Source: JAFNAG01 sp963824985 (GTDB lineage: Bacteria; Acidobacteriota; UBA6911). From it: a stretch of DNA of 64,000 bases. How positions within the stretch are numbered: position 1 is the stretch's first letter; every line of letters begins with the position of its first letter. A model generated the notes under the pieces. The model searched no databases. It was not told the origin of the DNA and worked only from the letters and a program-made list of their open reading frames with translations. The DNA is taken from the NCBI GenBank assembly GCA_963824985.1, contig CAWGRQ010000017.1:62001-126000 (forward strand). Direction: 5' to 3'. A program made the position numbers and the translations under genes. Below are positions 54,557 to 63,533 of this stretch, piece after piece.

Positions 54557-54838
54557 CAGCCAAATCAAATGGATGAAGAAGCAAAACGCAAAGACGCGGG
54601 GGCGCAAGGGCGCAAAGATCGACTGAGCAACAGGCGTGGGCGCAGCGCTTCGCGCTGGCGCATTCTTGGGCGAGCCGCAGGAGAAAGCGCGGGCAGCGGC
54701 TACTCAGGAGGATTGCGCTTTCTCCCGCGGCTCGCCCAAGGATGCGGCCGAAGGCCGCCCATGCCCGCGAACCGAAAAGAATCTCTTTGCGTCCTTGCGT
54801 CTTTGCGTTCTGCTGTTCAGCATCGGCTGAACAGATGC
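54557..54838. repeat. Large palindromic interspersed repeat, family 2, copy B
   Basis: Near-identical to 32768-33042 in the opposite orientation, including the outer CGCAAAGACGC-type arms, the GGGCGAGCCGC stem and the CGGCTACTCAGGAGG loop. Sequence identity stops close to these limits on both sides, as expected for a discrete element. The rest of 54261-54987 holds no gene. Confidence 0.85.
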
Positions 54839-54987
54839 AATTTGTGAAATCCGTGGAATCCGTGGCATTTTTGTTTTGCTTTTCCAGGGTGACTCTCGCT
54901 TCCAGTTGCGCCTGGGGCGGGGGGTGGCGTTGACAGTCGACTGGCGGGCGTGATAGCTTCGAAAGGTTACGGAACAGGAGGCCCAGC

Positions 54988-56448
54988 ATGCGACCCAAGC
55001 TGAAGGTTCTCGACGAACCGATGGTCGAACAAATCATTGCCGAGGCGATGGAGCTCTTGCAGGATCCCGGCGTGCGCGTGCACAACGAAGAGGCACTCAA
55101 CCTGCTGGCCGAGGCCGGAGCCACGATCGACCGCGGGACCCAAGTGGCCCGGATCCCGCAGACGATTGTGCGCCGGGCGCTCGAGACGGTCCCATCCGAG
55201 TTCCATCTTTATAACCTCGATGGCGCGAAGACCGTGCACTATGGCGGCGACACGGTGCAATTCGATCCCGGATCCGCCGCACTGGCCATTCTGGACAACG
55301 TGACCGGCGAACAGCGCACGCCGGTAACGGCTGATTTTGTCCGGTTCATCAAATTGGTCGAGATGCTTGCCGCGCTCGACGCCCAGAGTACAGCGATGGT
55401 CTGTGGTGATGTTCCGGCGGAGATCGGCGACCTGTACCGGCTCTACCTGGTCCTGAACTACGCGCGCAAACCGGTCATTACGGGTGCCTTCCGCAAGGAC
55501 ACCTGGTGGACGATGCGGGAGATGCTGGTGGCGGTTGCCGGCGGAGCTGCAAACCTGACGGCGCGACCGATCGCCGTGTTCGACGTGTGTCCGTCGCCGC
55601 CGCTGCTGTGGAGCGATCTGACCTGCCAGAACCTGATCGATTGCGCACGCAACGACATACCCGCCGAACTGGTTTCGATGCCGCTCGCCGGGGCGACGGC
55701 TCCGGTGACGCTCGCGGCTTCGGTAGTTCAGCATGCCGCGGAAAGCCTCAGCGGAGTCGTGATCGGCCAGCTCGCCAGGCCCGGCTCTCCGATCGTCTGG
55801 GGTGGTTCGCCGGCGGCGTTTGATATGCGCGAGGGGACCACGCCGATGGGGGATGTCGGCACCTGGCTGATCGACTGCGCTTACGTTCAGGTCGGCAAGG
55901 CTCTCGGGCTTCCGACCCATGCCTACCTTGGCATGAGCGATGCCAAGATCATCGACGCACAGTGCGGAATGGAATCCGCAGGGGGCGCCATCCTGGCCGC
56001 CCTGGCGGGCGTTAACATGGTTTCAGGCGCCGGCATGCTTGATTTTGAAAGCTGTCAGAGCTTCGAAAAACTGGTCCTGGATGCGGAGATCATCGGCATG
56101 GCGAAGCGCCTGATCGGCGGCATCGAAGCGCGGGAGGATCCGATCGCCCTCACACTGATGCGCAGGCTCGGCCACCGGGCCGATTACCTGTCGGATGCGC
56201 ACACGCTGAAATGGTTTCGCCGGGAACTCCATATCCCGTCGGCGGTGATCGACCGCGGATCCCTGGATGCATGGAAGAGTAAAGGGGCGAAATCGGCCTT
56301 TGAACGCGCCGCGGAACGCGCGGACCAACTGATTGCCCAATATCGGCCGGCGCCACTGGCCGCCGAGCTCTGTGCCGAGCTGCGGTTGATGACCACGGTC
56401 GCGGCGCGCAAGTTCGGCATGCAACACCTGCCCCCGCTCGCGGGCTGA
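54988..56448 (+). CDS. MttB-family corrinoid methyltransferase without pyrrolysine
   Basis: 486 residues of the trimethylamine methyltransferase (MttB/MtgB) superfamily, with no in-frame amber codon, hence a non-pyrrolysine member. Visible blocks: LLQDPGVRVHNEEALNLLAEAGA at the N-terminus, YGGDTVQFDPGSAALAILD, and VWGGSPAAFDMREGTTPMG and GMESAGGAILAALAGVNMV in the barrel. Known non-Pyl members demethylate glycine betaine, carnitine, proline betaine or similar quaternary amines and methylate a cognate corrinoid protein. That protein is encoded 57 bases downstream. The substrate is unknown. The genes for the second methyltransferase and the ATP-dependent corrinoid activator are not in the window. 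Confidence 0.92.
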   Translation: MRPKLKVLDEPMVEQIIAEAMELLQDPGVRVHNEEALNLLAEAGATIDRGTQVARIPQTIVRRALETVPSEFHLYNLDGAKTVHYGGDTVQFDPGSAALAILDNVTGEQRTPVTADFVRFIKLVEMLAALDAQSTAMVCGDVPAEIGDLYRLYLVLNYARKPVITGAFRKDTWWTMREMLVAVAGGAANLTARPIAVFDVCPSPPLLWSDLTCQNLIDCARNDIPAELVSMPLAGATAPVTLAASVVQHAAESLSGVVIGQLARPGSPIVWGGSPAAFDMREGTTPMGDVGTWLIDCAYVQVGKALGLPTHAYLGMSDAKIIDAQCGMESAGGAILAALAGVNMVSGAGMLDFESCQSFEKLVLDAEIIGMAKRLIGGIEAREDPIALTLMRRLGHRADYLSDAHTLKWFRRELHIPSAVIDRGSLDAWKSKGAKSAFERAAERADQLIAQYRPAPLAAELCAELRLMTTVAARKFGMQHLPPLAG

Positions 56449-56505
56449 CCGGACCGCGCGGCATTACCCCACGATGCGGCCGCCGTCGCCGCAAGGAGCA
56501 CGATC

Positions 56506-57153
56506 ATGATGCCAGACGAACTTCTCCTGCAGATTCAGACCAGCCTGATTGATGGCGACCCGGATGCGACGCTGGAGGCGACCAGAAAGGCGCTGGCGGC
56601 CGGTGTCGAGCCGCTCCGTATTATTAACGGCGTACTGGTCCCAGCCATGCGCATCGTCGGGGAGAAATTCTCCTGCGGCGAATACTTCCTCCCCAATCTG
56701 ATCGTGTCTGCCAACGGCATGAAACTGGCTATGCAGGTCCTGGAGCCGGAACTCCGGGCGCGCCAGCAGGCGGTGTCGCCTCCAGGGACGGTTGTGATCG
56801 GCACGGTGCGGGGGGACATTCACGAAATCGGTAAATCCCTGGTCGCCACGATGTTGTCGGCGAACGGTTTTGCCGTACACGACTTGGGAGTCGACGTTCC
56901 CGTCGAGAAATTCGTCGACACCGTGAGGGACAGCGGCGCCAATCTGGTCGGGCTTTCCGCGTTGCTGACCACCACCATGGGGGTGCAGAAACAGGTGATC
57001 GAGGAGCTCGCGCGCGCGGGATTGCGCGACCGGGTCAAGGTGATGGTGGGCGGCGCCCCCGTGTCCCGAAATTGGGCCGCAGTCATCGGCGCCGACGGCT
57101 ATGCCGAAGATGCCGTCGGCGCCGTCGACCTGGCCCGGCGGCTTGCGGGCTGA
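56506..57153 (+). CDS. Methyltransferase cognate corrinoid protein
   Basis: 215 residues. An N-terminal helical cap (about 1-90; GEKFSCGEYFLPNLIVSANGM) precedes a B12-binding Rossmann domain with the base-off histidine motif GDIHEIGKS (Asp104, His106, Gly109), then LGVDVPVEKFV and VGLSALLTTTM. It accepts a methyl group from the upstream MttB-type enzyme on its Co(I) cobalamin. ATG 56506 is followed by a second ATG. Same operon as the methyltransferase. It is the usual partner architecture of methylamine and betaine demethylation systems. Confidence 0.93.
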   Translation: MMPDELLLQIQTSLIDGDPDATLEATRKALAAGVEPLRIINGVLVPAMRIVGEKFSCGEYFLPNLIVSANGMKLAMQVLEPELRARQQAVSPPGTVVIGTVRGDIHEIGKSLVATMLSANGFAVHDLGVDVPVEKFVDTVRDSGANLVGLSALLTTTMGVQKQVIEELARAGLRDRVKVMVGGAPVSRNWAAVIGADGYAEDAVGAVDLARRLAG

Positions 57154-57237
57154 TGTCGCAGGATCCGGGGACTCGGGATAGGCGCCATAACCTCTAAATC
57201 AGGCCGTGAATGAACATCGGCGTGAGGCCGACCCGGG

Positions 57238-58440
57238 TCAGCCAAGCATCATCAGGCCCAGGGCTATGCTGGTGATCGTTATCAGCGCCCCGACTTTGAA
57301 ATACTCCCAGAACGAAATCTTCACCTGCGGAGCCGCCCGCTGAATTACGATCAGGTTTGCCACCGAACCCAGCACCGTCAGGTTGCCGGCCAGTGTCGAC
57401 GACATTGCGAGGATCAACCAGGCCCGCTTTGGATCCGCAAGGTGAGGGATGATCGGCTTGAAGACCATGACGGCCGGCACATTGCTCACGAGATTGGACA
57501 ATACGGCCGCAAACGTGGCGAGCACCGGAGGCCGGTCGAGCCTGTACCCCGATGCGAATGCGACGATCTCGGACGATAGCGCGGTTTTCTCAAAGCCCGC
57601 GACGACGATGAACAATCCAATGAACAGAATCAGGAGGGAAAAGTCGATTTCGTGATAGACCTTTTCGGGTTTCACCCGCCGTGTAATCAGCAGCAGGGCC
57701 CCTGTCAGTATCGCGACCTTGGGGACGGGCCAGCCGATAAAGAAGAACAGGATCATCGCCGCGGACGCGGCCAGGGACTTCCACATCAGCACGCGGTTCA
57801 CCCGGACGCGCAGGCACGCCGGCTCCACCCTCTTTGCGCGTGAGAATTCCCGCCGGTACACAAGTGCCAGGATCGCGAAGGAGAGCACCAGTCCCGCCGC
57901 CGCCACGGGCGATAAGGCGGAGGTGAACTCACGGTAATGGATGCCGGAAAAGGCTCCGATCATCATGTTCTGAGGATTGCCAGTGATCGTCGCGACGCTG
58001 CCTATGTTCGAAGCCATGGCGACGGCCAGAAGGTAGGGGACCGGATTGAGCCTCAGGGCCATCACGATTTCCAGCACGAGCGGGGTGAGCACGAGGCACA
58101 TGGTGTCATTGACGAAAAAGGCGGAAAAGACACCCGAAACCAGGATGATGGTGGCGAGCAGCGCCAGCGGATGGTGGGCATGCCGCACTACCCATGCACT
58201 CACTGCAGCGAAAAACCCGGAAAGGCGGAGGTTGGCAACGACGATCATCATGCCGAAAAGAAGGATGATGGTGTCGTAATTGATGGCTGCGTAAGCCTCT
58301 TCGAAGGTAAGGACCTCGAAGGCGATCATCAGGCTGGCGCCGATGATGGCCGCGCCGGTGCGATCGACACGAAATCCGGGCAGGCGCCCGATCGCGATGA
58401 CCAGGTATGTGCCCAAAAACACGAGGGTAGCCGCAAGCAC
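57238..58440 (-). CDS. ArsB/NhaD-type ion transporter
   Basis: 400 residues with about eleven membrane helices, a member of the IT superfamily (ArsB, NhaD, CitMHS). Typical blocks: INYDTIILLFGMMIVVANLRLSG, VSGVFSAFFVNDTMCLVLTP, MASNIGSVATITGNPQNMMIG and the second-half SNLVSNVPAVMVFKPII. It exchanges anions or sodium/protons; substrate not resolved. It converges with the corrinoid protein gene. No regulator is adjacent. Confidence 0.88.
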   Translation of the reverse strand: MLAATLVFLGTYLVIAIGRLPGFRVDRTGAAIIGASLMIAFEVLTFEEAYAAINYDTIILLFGMMIVVANLRLSGFFAAVSAWVVRHAHHPLALLATIILVSGVFSAFFVNDTMCLVLTPLVLEIVMALRLNPVPYLLAVAMASNIGSVATITGNPQNMMIGAFSGIHYREFTSALSPVAAAGLVLSFAILALVYRREFSRAKRVEPACLRVRVNRVLMWKSLAASAAMILFFFIGWPVPKVAILTGALLLITRRVKPEKVYHEIDFSLLILFIGLFIVVAGFEKTALSSEIVAFASGYRLDRPPVLATFAAVLSNLVSNVPAVMVFKPIIPHLADPKRAWLILAMSSTLAGNLTVLGSVANLIVIQRAAPQVKISFWEYFKVGALITITSIALGLMMLG

Positions 58441-58739
58441 GGCACAGTATCACTCGGAGCGGCGAAATAAATCAACAGGATCCGCGCGCGGTCCTGGCTT
58501 GTGAGTTGTGGATTGCATGTTCATGCGACAATGTTGCATATTGCTGGGGGCGGACGATACGAGCGGTGACTGGAAGGGGGGAACATGGATCCCGGGAACC
58601 GGTTGGCATCTCTTATTCGCTTGAACCATATCCGGACAGGAATCGGAGGCAACCTTAGATCCTGTTTCCCTTGGCAGTGCCCCCTCGAGTAATTGACAGT
58701 TAGCGGCGGGACCGGCGCGTCCCAGGGATCGACTACGAC

Positions 58740-61223
58740 GTGGAATTCGCGGCCAAACCAGAACCTTTGCAGTTGCGGCGGACCCTAACGCTGGCGCTCC
58801 CCGAATTCGGAAGACCGCCGGGCCCGTTGCACACCATCCTCCAGGACGGCGGCGGCACCCTCTATTACACGGATGAAATCAACCATTGCGTTGCCTCCCT
58901 GGATCCGGCGGGGGATCTGCGCTGGTTTCGTGCCGCGCATGGGGGTGGCCAGGGCGAATTCCATTACCCCAAAGGTCTCGATCTGGGGTGGATTGTCAAT
59001 AATGGAGGCCCGATCAGATGCGTCGCCGTCGCCGATTCCTTTAATCATCGGGTGCAGTTCTTCGATCTTGATGGCGGGTATCTCGGCGTCTGGAATTCAG
59101 CGGGGGAGAACGCATTCGGCGAGGTTGTTGACATCCGCTACGCCGGCGATCAATCGGGAACCGATATTGACGGCCCTTCCTGGCTTGTCCTTGACCGCGG
59201 CCACCATTGCGTGCTCACCCTCGACATGAACGGCCGGATGCTCGGTAAGACCGGCCGCCCGTTTTATGCCAGTCTGGAATCGAACTGGCCGAATCCCGGG
59301 GATGGGCAGGCGACCTGTGCTGCCAACCCGGAATGCAGGCCCGGGTCTTTCCCTTACGATCCCCTTTTCATGCCGCTGAGACTCTTCGGGTCATCGGGGG
59401 AAGGGCTGTTTGTCTGGGAACCGGTCACGAGACGACTGAAGCAGATCATGCAAAACCATCTGCTTCCGGTCTGGATCGAGCCTCCTCCGGATGCCGATTG
59501 GATTGCTGCGGATGAAACCGGATTTCTGGTGTATTGCCAGGCAGAACATTCGCTGAGCGCCTATGATACGGATGCGCGGATCTGGAAGACGCTCACGGTT
59601 GAGGGGGTGCCGGTATCCTCGGGCCGGTCATCCCGGGAAATCTGGCTTCAAAGCGGTTCCCAGATCCAACATTACATTTGTCAGGATCCGCCGGGGAAGG
59701 CCTCCAGCAAAGAGGCAGGACCTGTGGTCCGGGCACGGGCCAGATTCCTGGATGAGATCGGACAGCTTCTTCGCAGTCGATACCCGGAATCCGTCCTTCG
59801 CCAATTACAGGAACTCGGGGGTCGTTTCGTCAGCCTGGGCGAAATGGACTCCGGGCTCGAGCATCTAGTTCCAGGCTCAATCCCGGCGAAACCGCTGGTC
59901 CCCGGCATTGCGGCGCTCAAGCAGGAGTTTGCCTCCGTTCTTTCCGGACTGGCTGAGTTCTCCCATGAGCTCTTCCTTGCCCATGTAAGGCTGGAAATCC
60001 TGCAATCCATGTATCCGGGCATGGAGGCGTGGAACTTTATCTCCGGTGCTCTGAAATCCCTTCAGAAAGCGACAGAGCCGGTCGTCAGCGTTTTCGAGCG
60101 CCTCGTTCACTGCCGGGATGATTATCTTCTCGCCCACCTCGATGCCACGGAAGGATCGATTCAGGCCCAGGATTTGGATGCCCGCCGTGATGTCACTCCC
60201 GCTGAGTTTTTAAGCGCCACTATAGATGCCATGGCCTCGCTGTCACGATGGTTGTGGTTCGTGCCTTCTTGGGAAGCCTATTCCAGAATATCCCCCGATT
60301 CCGGGATCAGCGAGGGTTCCGGAAAAAGCGGATACCTTCCCGGTCACCGACCAGCCTTCCTTTTCCTGCAAGCCGGGGGAGGTGCCGTGTCGCTTCGCGA
60401 GATCGATCGCATCCCTCTGGGCACGGACGGCCAGGATATGCCTGTATTTCCCATGTCCATCTGTTGCAACAGGCAGATGGGTATTCTGGTATCCCTCTAT
60501 TTCGCGGATAGGATTGCACAGTTGGATGAGGGCGGTCGCCTGTCGAACCTGATCGGAGGGGATTCCACGGCCGGCATTGCATTTCGCCGGCCGTTGGGAA
60601 TTGCCACAGATGGCCGGAATCGCGTCTGGGTTTCCGAACCGGACTGCAACTGCCTCAAGATCTTTGACCCCGAAACCCGGCAGATCAAAACTCTCATGGA
60701 GATGGCGGATCGCCCGATCTCTTTGAGGTACCCGATGCGACTCCACCGGGCCGGCGACCGGCGGATCCTGCTCGCCGATACACACAACCATCGCCTGCTG
60801 GCAATCTCGGAATCGGGCAACATCGAAGTGCTTGCGGATCGCCGGGGCCGGGGGTTGGGCGAATTCCAGCATCCGATCGGTTTCTGCGGCGCGAGCTCGG
60901 AGATGGCATTCTGGACGGTGGACCTCAGGAACCATCGATTACAGGAATGCCGCCTGGACGGCACATCCCTGCGGCAAATTGGGGGCGCCGGACTCGGTGC
61001 CGGGCGTCTGTTGCTTCCCGAAGCCGCCGCCACCTTCGCGGACGGGGTCCTCGCCGTCGCCCAGTGGGCCTGCACGAAGGTGTTGAAGTTGTTCTCGCCC
61101 GATGGTGATGAAATCGAATCAGTGCGGTTGCACTATTCTCCGAGGGGGATGCTCGTTCATGAAGGGCGACTGTGGGTTTGTGAAGGCCACGGGAATCACA
61201 TTTATGTCTACGAACGCACCTAA
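58740..61223 (+). CDS. NHL-repeat beta-propeller protein
   Basis: 827 residues, GTG start. Two sets of NHL-type blades are visible: GQGEFHYPKGLDLG, VAVADSFNHRVQFFDLDGGYLG and VLDRGHHCVLTLDMNG near the N-terminus, and RPLGIATDGRNRVWVSEPDCNCLKIFD, RILLADTHNHRLLAISE and GEFQHPIGF near the C-terminus. Between them (about 330-520) is a helical region of unknown fold. No signal peptide is seen, so it is probably cytoplasmic. The 3' end overlaps the start of the sialyltransferase-like fusion gene by 20 bases, implying coupled translation and a shared pathway, perhaps surface glycan modification. NHL propellers generally bind protein or RNA; no catalytic role is known to me. Confidence 0.8.
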   Translation: MEFAAKPEPLQLRRTLTLALPEFGRPPGPLHTILQDGGGTLYYTDEINHCVASLDPAGDLRWFRAAHGGGQGEFHYPKGLDLGWIVNNGGPIRCVAVADSFNHRVQFFDLDGGYLGVWNSAGENAFGEVVDIRYAGDQSGTDIDGPSWLVLDRGHHCVLTLDMNGRMLGKTGRPFYASLESNWPNPGDGQATCAANPECRPGSFPYDPLFMPLRLFGSSGEGLFVWEPVTRRLKQIMQNHLLPVWIEPPPDADWIAADETGFLVYCQAEHSLSAYDTDARIWKTLTVEGVPVSSGRSSREIWLQSGSQIQHYICQDPPGKASSKEAGPVVRARARFLDEIGQLLRSRYPESVLRQLQELGGRFVSLGEMDSGLEHLVPGSIPAKPLVPGIAALKQEFASVLSGLAEFSHELFLAHVRLEILQSMYPGMEAWNFISGALKSLQKATEPVVSVFERLVHCRDDYLLAHLDATEGSIQAQDLDARRDVTPAEFLSATIDAMASLSRWLWFVPSWEAYSRISPDSGISEGSGKSGYLPGHRPAFLFLQAGGGAVSLREIDRIPLGTDGQDMPVFPMSICCNRQMGILVSLYFADRIAQLDEGGRLSNLIGGDSTAGIAFRRPLGIATDGRNRVWVSEPDCNCLKIFDPETRQIKTLMEMADRPISLRYPMRLHRAGDRRILLADTHNHRLLAISESGNIEVLADRRGRGLGEFQHPIGFCGASSEMAFWTVDLRNHRLQECRLDGTSLRQIGGAGLGAGRLLLPEAAATFADGVLAVAQWACTKVLKLFSPDGDEIESVRLHYSPRGMLVHEGRLWVCEGHGNHIYVYERT

Positions 61224-63333
61224 AGGGATCGACCGTAACGAACGTAAGGGAGAGACAGCCTGGGAGAGCACCGAGCGACTGCTCCTCCAGATCCCCAGGC
61301 CCATCTGCCTCGTCGGCAACGCTGCGATGAAGTACCGATTTCGGACGGCGATCGACTCCTATGCCACGGTGATCCGGATGAATAACTTCCGCATTCGCGG
61401 GTTTGAGGAGTCCGTCGGAACCAAAACCGATTTTCGTTGCGTCACCGGCTGGCGTGATGTGGAAAACCGAAATGAACATCCGGAATTCAGTCCATTTACG
61501 GCGGAAGCTCCCGAATCAAGCAACCTGGCCAGTTACAATGCACGTAACCAGCAAAGGGTTCTGACGGCCGCGCACGATGTGAAGTTTTACATCCCTGAAG
61601 TTTCAAATCCCTCGGCAGGTTTCGCGCTGGTCCAACTTTTCGACATGCTGGATATACCGGTGGACCTGTTCGGCTTCGATGGTTTTCGGACAGATCATTA
61701 CTGGCGCAACCGGACTGTGGAGACCACCCATTCCGCGAAGGAGATCGACTTCATCCTCAAACGGAGACATGTCGTTCTCTACAATGACTACGGAATGCCT
61801 GCGGATGTTTCCGGGAGCCATCGAAACGGCTCCCGGCCGACCAACCTCCTCTCCGTAATTCCGCAGAGTTATAAAACAAAACGGATCCTGTTGTATGATG
61901 ATGATCCCGGCGAACCGGCCGCGCTCCTTCAGCGCGCCGGCAACGAAGTCACCATCCTCGAACCTTGCGGATTCACCCTGGACGAATTGTCCGGGATCAG
62001 AACCATCCGTGGAGGCCCGCTCGCTCTCCTCGGGGAAGATGCGGAATACGATGTTTTCATCGCGGGGGAGGTTCTGACGAGCCTGCCGGCAAATGAAGGC
62101 AACATTCTGGCACGTCAATTGCCGAGGCTATGCCGGGAAATCCTGCTTGCCTTGCCGCATGATTCGGCAGACTCCCATGATCACCCGGGCGTGCGTCTGA
62201 AGCGATGGAAGGAACTCTTCTCCAACGCGTTCGATGTCATGCTGTTGCCGGAAACCCTGCCGGAGCAACACATCCTTGCCGGGCATCGCACCAAATCCCC
62301 GAGCCCCGCAGCCCTTTTGCCGCCTGGCTTGCCTGCCGACTTCTGTCTCAAGACCGGTTACCAGTCGAGGACAAATGCGGAGTATTTTGAGGATTCCATC
62401 GAAGAAACAGGCGGGATCATCTGGCAGCCGGACGTTTATGTCATTGCGGGAGGGTTGGCCTCGCTCTTAGGCTGCACGAAGATCATCGATCTCGGCTGTG
62501 GGCAGGGGCACAAGCTGGTACGCCTTCACCCGGAATTTGACATCGTCGGGATTGATTCGGGGATCAACCTCCAGTATTGCCGGCAGCACCATGATTGCGG
62601 CCGTTGGATGGAATGGGACCTCGAGCTTCCGGCATCTCCCCCGGTGGACGATGATATCGTCTCTCAATCGGTAATCGTATGCTCAGATGTCATTGAGCAT
62701 CTGGCGGATCCTTCCCCGCTGGTCCACACTATTCGGTCCTGGTTGCAGCGTTCCCCGGCGGCCGTGCTGTCGACTCCCGAAAGAGATTTAGCCCGAGGCA
62801 GCGATGATTTCGGGCCCCCGGGGAACCCTGCTCATGTCCGTGAATGGAATCTTGATGAGTTTACGCGGCTGCTCGCCTCTGCAGGGATGGGCGTATCCTA
62901 TTGCGGCCTGACCAGGAGCAACGACCGTGACGACAAGGAGGAAACCATCCTCTGCATTGTCCAGAGGGAACCTGATCCGGAAGTCGCTACTTGGGTGATG
63001 AAATGCATGGGTGATCGCAGGAAGGTCAGGGAAATGCCGGCAGGCCCTCCAAAACGGGTGGGGCTGTTCGGGGCCTCAAGCCGGGGAAGTCAGTATCTCA
63101 AGAGTCTGGCGGGAAACTCACGCCTGCTGCCGGTCTGTTTCTTCGACAACGATCCGGCCAAATGGGGAACCCATTTCGAATCCTTGCCTGTTCTTTCCCC
63201 GGAGATCGCCAATCTCGAATTGGTCGACTTGATGCTGGTGGCCTCCATCCGGGTGACAGAGATTGTTGACCAGCTCACCGCTCTGGGATGGAAACGTCGC
63301 GTCGCTATCGATGTGCATGATTTGATTCATTAG
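61204..63333 (+). CDS. Sialyltransferase-like (GT29-like) / SAM methyltransferase / Rossmann fusion protein
   Basis: About 709 residues in three parts. The first (about 30-230) resembles GT29-type sialyltransferase-like domains: PICLVGNAAMKYRFRTAIDS, VIRMNNFRIRGFEESVGTKT and VDLFGFDGFRTDHYW. The middle (about 400-580) is a class I methyltransferase with motif I IIDLGCGQGHKLVRL and VIVCSDVIEHLADPSPLV. The last part (from about 615; RVGLFGASSRGSQYLKSLAG, then VCFFDNDPAKWGTHFESLPV) is a small Rossmann domain like the C-terminal arm of some sugar C-methyltransferases. Together they suggest transfer and methylation of a surface sugar. ATG 61204 and 61159 are both possible starts. The stop lies directly beside a palindromic element. 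The roles are inferred from fold resemblance. Confidence 0.75.
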   Translation: MSTNAPKGIDRNERKGETAWESTERLLLQIPRPICLVGNAAMKYRFRTAIDSYATVIRMNNFRIRGFEESVGTKTDFRCVTGWRDVENRNEHPEFSPFTAEAPESSNLASYNARNQQRVLTAAHDVKFYIPEVSNPSAGFALVQLFDMLDIPVDLFGFDGFRTDHYWRNRTVETTHSAKEIDFILKRRHVVLYNDYGMPADVSGSHRNGSRPTNLLSVIPQSYKTKRILLYDDDPGEPAALLQRAGNEVTILEPCGFTLDELSGIRTIRGGPLALLGEDAEYDVFIAGEVLTSLPANEGNILARQLPRLCREILLALPHDSADSHDHPGVRLKRWKELFSNAFDVMLLPETLPEQHILAGHRTKSPSPAALLPPGLPADFCLKTGYQSRTNAEYFEDSIEETGGIIWQPDVYVIAGGLASLLGCTKIIDLGCGQGHKLVRLHPEFDIVGIDSGINLQYCRQHHDCGRWMEWDLELPASPPVDDDIVSQSVIVCSDVIEHLADPSPLVHTIRSWLQRSPAAVLSTPERDLARGSDDFGPPGNPAHVREWNLDEFTRLLASAGMGVSYCGLTRSNDRDDKEETILCIVQREPDPEVATWVMKCMGDRRKVREMPAGPPKRVGLFGASSRGSQYLKSLAGNSRLLPVCFFDNDPAKWGTHFESLPVLSPEIANLELVDLMLVASIRVTEIVDQLTALGWKRRVAIDVHDLIH

Positions 63334-63339
63334 CGAAAA

Positions 63340-63533
63340 AATGAATAACGTTTGCACTTTGCTGTGGCCCCCAGGCCCGCGGCGGCGGGCGGGGATCAGC
63401 TTCGTTGCCGCTCCTCGATGATGTCCTCACATCGTCTGCGTCGCGGCGCCTTGCATCTGCCCGCCCCAGGAGCACCGCAGGTGCGACGGTGCTCGCGCCA
63501 AAGTGTAAACGTTATTCATTGACAGGCCCTTAA
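63340..63533. repeat. MITE-like palindromic element, copy 4 (left end degenerate)
   Basis: The shortest copy, about 195 bases. The inner parts of the inverted ends match (AATGAATAACGTTTGCACTTTG, seen at the left, against the inverted form at 63500-63520), but the outermost left bases are absent where the upstream stop codon lies. The core (TTGCCGCTCCTCG, GTCGCGGCGCCTTGC) is shared with copies 1-3. The right-end TTA at 63530-63532 is the TAA stop of the convergent gene. Confidence 0.8.

Noticed and set aside
54533..54847. A frame of about 100 codons shared by the two family 2 repeats
   Set aside because: Identity is at the DNA level throughout, including arms and loop. The frame has no protein family pattern and starts differ at the two sites, so a repeat is the simpler reading.
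54841..54987. Cobalamin riboswitch before the corrinoid methyltransferase operon
   Set aside because: No B12-box-like core was found in the short leader, which follows directly on a repeat element.
58600..58640. Possible sigma-54 promoter TTGGCATCTCTTATTCGC before the NHL gene
   Set aside because: The spacing between GG and GC is 14 bases rather than 12.
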